64,000 nucleotides of DNA, taken from assembly GCA_003612285.1 (NCBI GenBank), contig RAYE01000017.1:1-64000 (forward strand). Reading direction: 5' to 3'. Below are positions 59,895 through 64,000 of the stretch, one piece after another. This stretch comes from a bacterium D16-51. GTDB lineage: Bacteria; Bacillota; Clostridia; Lachnospirales; Lachnospiraceae. The position numbers and the translations under genes are program-made. Below the pieces are notes generated by a model that was given only the letters and a program-made list of their open reading frames with translations, was not told the DNA's origin and searched no databases. Each line of letters opens with the position of its first letter. The stretch's first letter is position 1.

Positions 59895-61736
59895 ATGAAA
59901 AATGAAAATATGAAAATGGGTGTTGGGAAAAGTATCTGTTATATGCTGAAGACAATCTGGGACGCGGATAAAGGCTGTGTTATTTATTCTTTTTACAAAA
60001 ACTGCACAGAAGAAGTTTTTTCCAGTTTCTTTGTAATCTCCATGATGCAGATTATTTATGGGTATATTGAAAATGGCAGGCCATATATGGATTTGGTAAA
60101 ATTTGTCATTCTGTTTTGCAGCCTGCATATTTGCATTCATCTGGCATCAGCAGGCCATGCATATTATATTCGTCTGAAAACCCCAAAAGTTTATGGGCAT
60201 GTTTTTAATAAAGTAATTGAAAAAGCAACCCATATAGAATTGACACGGTATGAACAGCCTGATTTTTATGATCAGTTTTCGAAGGCGCTGGATGAGTGCC
60301 TGGTAAAAGCGATGGAAGGGCTTCGGCTTTTTACATGGGCAATGGGCTGCTTTTTATCAACAATAGCGGCGATGCTGATTGTGGCAAAATCCGACCCCGT
60401 TATACTGCTTTTTTCGGGGATATCAGTGATTACGTCCTTTCTCTGCGGGAATATAATCAACCGTTATCAGTACCAGCTTCGCGATGAGGAGACAAAAGAT
60501 AAAAGGACGATGGAGTATATAAAGCGCGTATTTTATGAAAAGAAATACGCTGGGGAAATCAGGCTGTATTCAATTAGGAAGCTGCTTTTTGGGAAATATG
60601 ACAAAAGCCTTGGCAGTTTATGCGAGATTAATAAAAGGCTGTACCGGAAGATTATTTTTTATAAAGCGTTGCAAAATATTCTTCTGTTTGGGATAACCTG
60701 TCTTTGTACTTATCTGTATGTAGCTTTTGTTATTAAGACAACAGGGGTTAGTAAAATCGGTATATATGTGGCGTTAGTCGGAAGCATAGAGTACATTTCA
60801 TGGAGAATTAAAGCGACGGTTAAAAACTTTGTGGATGCAGGAAAGACATGTGTGTTCATGAATAATTTAGAGGACTTCTTGACAATACAGACGGAAGAAA
60901 AAGACGATAGGAAAAAGGTAGCGGGGGAATTAGGTGATATCACTGTGAATCATTTGAATTTTACCTACGCCGGGGCGGATGCACCAGTAATACGGGATTT
61001 GTCACTGCACATCAAAAAAGGGGAACGGATTGCCCTGGTTGGGGAAAACGGGGCAGGGAAGACAACGTTTATAAAGCTTTTGATGGGGCTTTACCCGGTG
61101 CCGGAAGGAAGCATCTGTATTGACGGGGTAGATATTGGGGAATATAACAGTAAGGATTACCATAGCCATTTTGGTACGGTTTTTCAGGATTTACAGATTT
61201 TTGCGCTCCCTCTGTCTCATAATGTGCTGATGAAAGAGCCGGAAAATGAAGGGGAGAGGCAGCTTGTAATCCAGTCTTTAGAAAAAGCGCAGTTTGGCGG
61301 GACATTAAAGAAATTGCCCCAGGGGATAGACACCATATTGACAAAGGAATTTGATGACAATGGTTTTGTCTGTTCTGGAGGGCAGGCGCAGAAGATTGCA
61401 ATTGCCCGGGTTTTTGCCAAAAATCCGGATATTGTGATATTGGACGAGCCTTCCAGCGCGCTGGATCCAATTGCAGAGTATAACATGTACCGCAATATGC
61501 TGCAGGTATCAGAGGGAAAAACCGTATTTTTTATATCCCACAGGATGTCTTCGGCAAGGATTGCAGACCATATTTTCTTTCTCGAACAGGGACACGTAGT
61601 TGAAAGCGGCACACATAATGAATTAATGGCGCAGGATGGAAAATATGCTAAGATGTTCTGTCTTCAGGCAAAGAATTACAGGGATAAGAATTTGCAGGAA
61701 AGTTCAATGGCGAGGGAGGTGTTTGCTATTGAATAG
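59895..61736 (+). CDS. ABC exporter half-transporter (ATP-binding/permease), first of a pair
   Basis: This 613-aa protein has an N-terminal membrane domain with about six segments (to about residue 310) and an ATPase domain with Walker A GENGAGKTT, signature CSGGQAQKIAIARVF, Walker B IVILDEPSSALDP and the switch His in FISHRMSSAR. There is no peptidase domain, so it is not a bacteriocin-processing exporter. It probably forms a heterodimer with the next gene product. GAAGG lies just before the ATG at 59895. It ends TTTGCTATTGAATAG, where an unused copy of the next gene's start region is visible. Confidence 0.92.
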   Translation: MKNENMKMGVGKSICYMLKTIWDADKGCVIYSFYKNCTEEVFSSFFVISMMQIIYGYIENGRPYMDLVKFVILFCSLHICIHLASAGHAYYIRLKTPKVYGHVFNKVIEKATHIELTRYEQPDFYDQFSKALDECLVKAMEGLRLFTWAMGCFLSTIAAMLIVAKSDPVILLFSGISVITSFLCGNIINRYQYQLRDEETKDKRTMEYIKRVFYEKKYAGEIRLYSIRKLLFGKYDKSLGSLCEINKRLYRKIIFYKALQNILLFGITCLCTYLYVAFVIKTTGVSKIGIYVALVGSIEYISWRIKATVKNFVDAGKTCVFMNNLEDFLTIQTEEKDDRKKVAGELGDITVNHLNFTYAGADAPVIRDLSLHIKKGERIALVGENGAGKTTFIKLLMGLYPVPEGSICIDGVDIGEYNSKDYHSHFGTVFQDLQIFALPLSHNVLMKEPENEGERQLVIQSLEKAQFGGTLKKLPQGIDTILTKEFDDNGFVCSGGQAQKIAIARVFAKNPDIVILDEPSSALDPIAEYNMYRNMLQVSEGKTVFFISHRMSSARIADHIFFLEQGHVVESGTHNELMAQDGKYAKMFCLQAKNYRDKNLQESSMAREVFAIE

Positions 61737-61799
61737 CCAGGAGATGGAACAAAGTGATGAGGATTAGAAGTATTACACGAAGAGGGAGGTGTGTTGCTA

Positions 61800-63644
61800 T
61801 TGGATCAGCAGAAAAAGGAAGAGAGGGAAGGGGATAAGCTGAAATTCTCCCGTCTGGCGTCAAATGTCCGTTTTATCCTAAAATATGCTTATGAGATTGA
61901 TAAAATGGCAGTAATCGGGATTTATGCAGGATATATTGCTTTAGCAGTTATTTTTTCTCTATATAGCTCCCTTTTTTTAAAATATTTTATAGAAATGCTG
62001 CAAAACAGAGAAGTTGCGCTGATGCCGGTTCTTTTGTATGCAGCGGTTGGATGTACGATAAAAATCATTGGCGAGATGATTGAAGGCGTCATAGATAGCT
62101 GGGCGTGGTATCGTTTTGTCCGTGTTACAGGTGTTTTGCAGCGCAGGCTGCTTGAAAAGGCGGCTAAAATAGATTTGATGTGTTATGATAATAAAGAGTA
62201 TTTTGATGATTTTGTCATTGCTGCTTCACAGTCGGAGGAAACGATGTATCATGCAATATACAGTACGGCGGCTATTTTGTCCCAGACGGTATCTGTATTT
62301 TTACTTGGGGGCATTATTCTTACCATTAACCCGCTGATTGCTGTGTTTCCAGTTGCAGGTTTTATCATTAACTTTATTACGCGTATTAAAATAACGCAGC
62401 TTGAGTACGATTATGATATGGAATATAAACGGATTATGCGGAAGGCAGATTATTCCAAAAGGGTTTTTTACCAGCCGGAATATGCAAAGGAAATTAAACT
62501 TTCAGGCATCCGTGTTCCCCTGAACAGGCAGTTTAATGAAGCAGTGGCAGAAACGACAGAAGAGGCAAGGGCAATAGGGAAGAAAATTGCCATATTGTCA
62601 TTGATTGAATGGATTACTGTCTTTACTGTCTTGATGTATTTTTGCCCGCCGGTTTACCTGGGATATCTGGCTTTGGTCAGAAGAAGCATCAGGCTTGGCG
62701 ATGTGGTGGCAATGAATAATGCGCAGAATAATATAGGAGATTCTTTAAATGGTTTTAATTATGCTATAGTGAGTTTTCAGAGGACGGGGCAGTTTGTGGA
62801 ACGTTTCCGCAGGTTTATTGATTATGAAATCCATATAGAGGAGCATCAGGGAAGCAGGGAAGTGCCGGAAGGGAAACAGCTTCTGGAGATTAAGGATATG
62901 TCTTTCCGTTATGATGGCGCCAAAAAGGATACGCTAAGCCATATAAACATGACAATCCGCCCAGGGGAAAAGGTGGCGTTTGTTGGGGAAAACGGAGCTG
63001 GAAAAACGACCTTTGTTAAGCTTTTAATGCGTCTGTATGATGTGACAGAAGGGAGTATAGAATATGGTGGTGAAGATATCCGTAATTACAGTACAAAAGA
63101 TTACCGTAGTGTTATAGGTGCAGTATTCCAGGATTATCAGCTTTATGGGGCGACCCTGGCAGAAAATGTTGCAATGGATGAAATAAAAGCCGGGGATAAG
63201 GAAAATATTACAAAAGCCCTATGCCTTGCTGATTTTGGCAGTAAACTGGAACGCCTGCCAAATGGGCTGGAAACAAATATGACAAGGGAATTTGAGGAGG
63301 ACGGTACGATGCTTTCTGGAGGGGAATCCCAGAAAGTTGCGATTTCCAGGATGTTTGCAAAAACGGATAAGTTGTCAGTTGCCATTCTGGACGAACCTTC
63401 TAGTGCATTAGACCCTTTTGCGGAATATAAGTTAAATAAAAACATGATGCAGCAGACGGAGGATGCAACGGTTATTTTTATTTCCCACCGCCTGTCCACG
63501 ACAAAAGATGCAGACTGTATCTATATGTTTGAAAATGGCAGGGTTGTGGAAAGCGGGACGCATAGCGAGCTGATGGCGTCGGGAGGCGCATATGCATTTA
63601 TGTTTGAAAAGCAGGCTCATTATTATCAGGACGAGATAGAGTAG
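61800..63644 (+). CDS. ABC exporter half-transporter (ATP-binding/permease), second of the pair
   Basis: This 614-aa protein is paralogous to its upstream neighbour: six membrane segments, Walker A GENGAGKTT, signature LSGGESQKVAISRMF, Walker B VAILDEPSSALDP and FISHRLSTTK. Both ATPase sites look intact. The start is not clear: no ATG is suitable; I use TTG 61800, 10 nt after GGGAGG, with GTG 61791 and TTG 61794 as alternatives. The pair is followed by an AraC-type regulator. The substrate is unknown; such AraC-linked pairs are usually annotated as drug or lipid exporters. Confidence 0.9.
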   Translation: MDQQKKEEREGDKLKFSRLASNVRFILKYAYEIDKMAVIGIYAGYIALAVIFSLYSSLFLKYFIEMLQNREVALMPVLLYAAVGCTIKIIGEMIEGVIDSWAWYRFVRVTGVLQRRLLEKAAKIDLMCYDNKEYFDDFVIAASQSEETMYHAIYSTAAILSQTVSVFLLGGIILTINPLIAVFPVAGFIINFITRIKITQLEYDYDMEYKRIMRKADYSKRVFYQPEYAKEIKLSGIRVPLNRQFNEAVAETTEEARAIGKKIAILSLIEWITVFTVLMYFCPPVYLGYLALVRRSIRLGDVVAMNNAQNNIGDSLNGFNYAIVSFQRTGQFVERFRRFIDYEIHIEEHQGSREVPEGKQLLEIKDMSFRYDGAKKDTLSHINMTIRPGEKVAFVGENGAGKTTFVKLLMRLYDVTEGSIEYGGEDIRNYSTKDYRSVIGAVFQDYQLYGATLAENVAMDEIKAGDKENITKALCLADFGSKLERLPNGLETNMTREFEEDGTMLSGGESQKVAISRMFAKTDKLSVAILDEPSSALDPFAEYKLNKNMMQQTEDATVIFISHRLSTTKDADCIYMFENGRVVESGTHSELMASGGAYAFMFEKQAHYYQDEIE

Positions 63645-63700
63645 TTAGTCACCTAAGAGTTATGGAATCGCTTCCTTTTGAGGAAGGGGGAATTCTAAAA

Positions 63701-64000
63701 ATGGAAACGAAGGAGATACTGGATGACATTGTAGTTTATATTGAAGAGAATATAGGTGGGAGATTGACAGTTGGGGAACTTGCGGCAGAGGTTTACATTT
63801 CCCCGGCACAGCTTCAAAGGCTGTTCCGCATGGAGTTCCAAATGACGGTTGCGGAGTATGTCCGGGTTTGTAAGCTGAAAAAGGCATTGGCGCTTTTGTA
63901 TGAAACAGACCGTAAGGTATGCGACATTGCTTATGATGTTGGATTTGAACATGAATCCTCTTTTATAAGAAGTTTTAAAAGGGAATTTGGTGTTACGCCT
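63701..64000 (+). CDS. AraC-family transcriptional regulator (5' part)
   Basis: The first 100 codons are present; the gene runs off the window. The N-terminus is an AraC double helix-turn-helix: LTVGELAAEVYISPAQLQRL for the first and KVCDIAYDVGFEHESSFIRS for the second, followed by FKREFGVTP. The DNA-binding domain is N-terminal, as in Rob/SoxS-type regulators with a C-terminal effector domain (GyrI-like), which would lie outside. AGGAAGGGGG precedes the ATG at 63701. It probably controls the adjacent ABC exporter pair. Confidence 0.9.
   Translation, partial: METKEILDDIVVYIEENIGGRLTVGELAAEVYISPAQLQRLFRMEFQMTVAEYVRVCKLKKALALLYETDRKVCDIAYDVGFEHESSFIRSFKREFGVTP

Noticed and set aside
59895-63644. 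Bacteriocin-processing ABC exporter
   Set aside because: Neither half has a C39 peptidase domain, and no precursor peptide or modification gene is adjacent.

Overview
The window looks like a chromosomal segment of a low-GC, strictly anaerobic gut Firmicute, most likely Lachnospiraceae (Clostridia). The inference rests on Gram-positive Shine-Dalgarno sites, a ribosomal L10 leader before rplJ-rplL, Veg, a reverse rubrerythrin beside a PerR-type repressor, DUF1292, several secreted proteins ending in bacterial Ig-like (BIG2) domains, and glycoside hydrolases for host or plant glycans (GH27, GH59, GH43). No integrase, transposase, CRISPR array or rRNA was seen. There are four tRNA genes (Pro-CGG, Lys-CUU, Met-CAU, Val-UAC).

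Layout. 1-171 is the tail of a PD-(D/E)XK/AAA ATPase protein. 191-6594 holds a small membrane protein and an OmpR-type two-component pair, followed by an ABC system in which one permease carries an M1-type metallopeptidase domain. 6720-9434 (minus) is a YtrA-like GntR/ATPase/permease operon plus a CPBP protease. 9634-17123 holds a helical-bundle protein, tRNA-Pro, a GH27 enzyme, a chemoreceptor, a MATE exporter and an Agr-like GHKL/LytTR pair without AgrB/AgrD. 17436-19408 holds a DUF4258 gene, rubrerythrin and PerR. 19640-25313 holds a CLC channel, a large secreted GH59-like enzyme and a lipoprotein nuclease. 25322-26576 is the L10 leader with rplJ-rplL. 26712-33425 holds a HAD phosphatase, a 53-aa Cys-rich protein, an SDR, a secreted CotH protein, an S24 repressor and a BIG2 protein. 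33426-34550 holds a small control region, a phage-type gene remnant and tRNA-Lys. 34549-46223 holds an SPFH protein, ispF, two tRNAs, a VanZ-like protein, an AI-2E-type transporter, a HAD phosphatase, an AlbA_2 regulator, a secreted papain-like protease, an exonuclease and veg. 46372-55284 holds a CheA-like kinase without a CheW domain, a SEC-C protein, lrgAB, glf, csoR-copA and a second MATE. 55665-64000 holds a GH43 enzyme, a DUF1292 protein, UDP-glucose dehydrogenase, a paired ABC exporter and the start of an AraC-type regulator.

The most unusual content is non-coding. The intergenic spaces hold many foldback repeats from at least eight families. The best is a ~94-bp unit made of three consecutive hairpins, present as a four-copy array inside one copy of a terminal-inverted-repeat element and as a two-copy array before the papain-like protease. 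Units differ by paired changes that preserve every stem. A second copy of the host element is an exact empty site (TTATATTAT), so gain or loss of the units can be read directly from this window. Two 164-bp MITE-like copies, a 161-bp foldback, terminator-associated repeats and hairpin repeats that enter or touch gene ends complete the picture.

Regulation is readable at several points: a GntR palindrome over its own promoter, matching Fur/PerR-like sites before perR and rubrerythrin, a CsoR palindrome exactly between -35 and -10, and 11-bp-phased direct repeats before the ABC/M1 operon. All residue numbers and domain borders were read by eye and are approximate.
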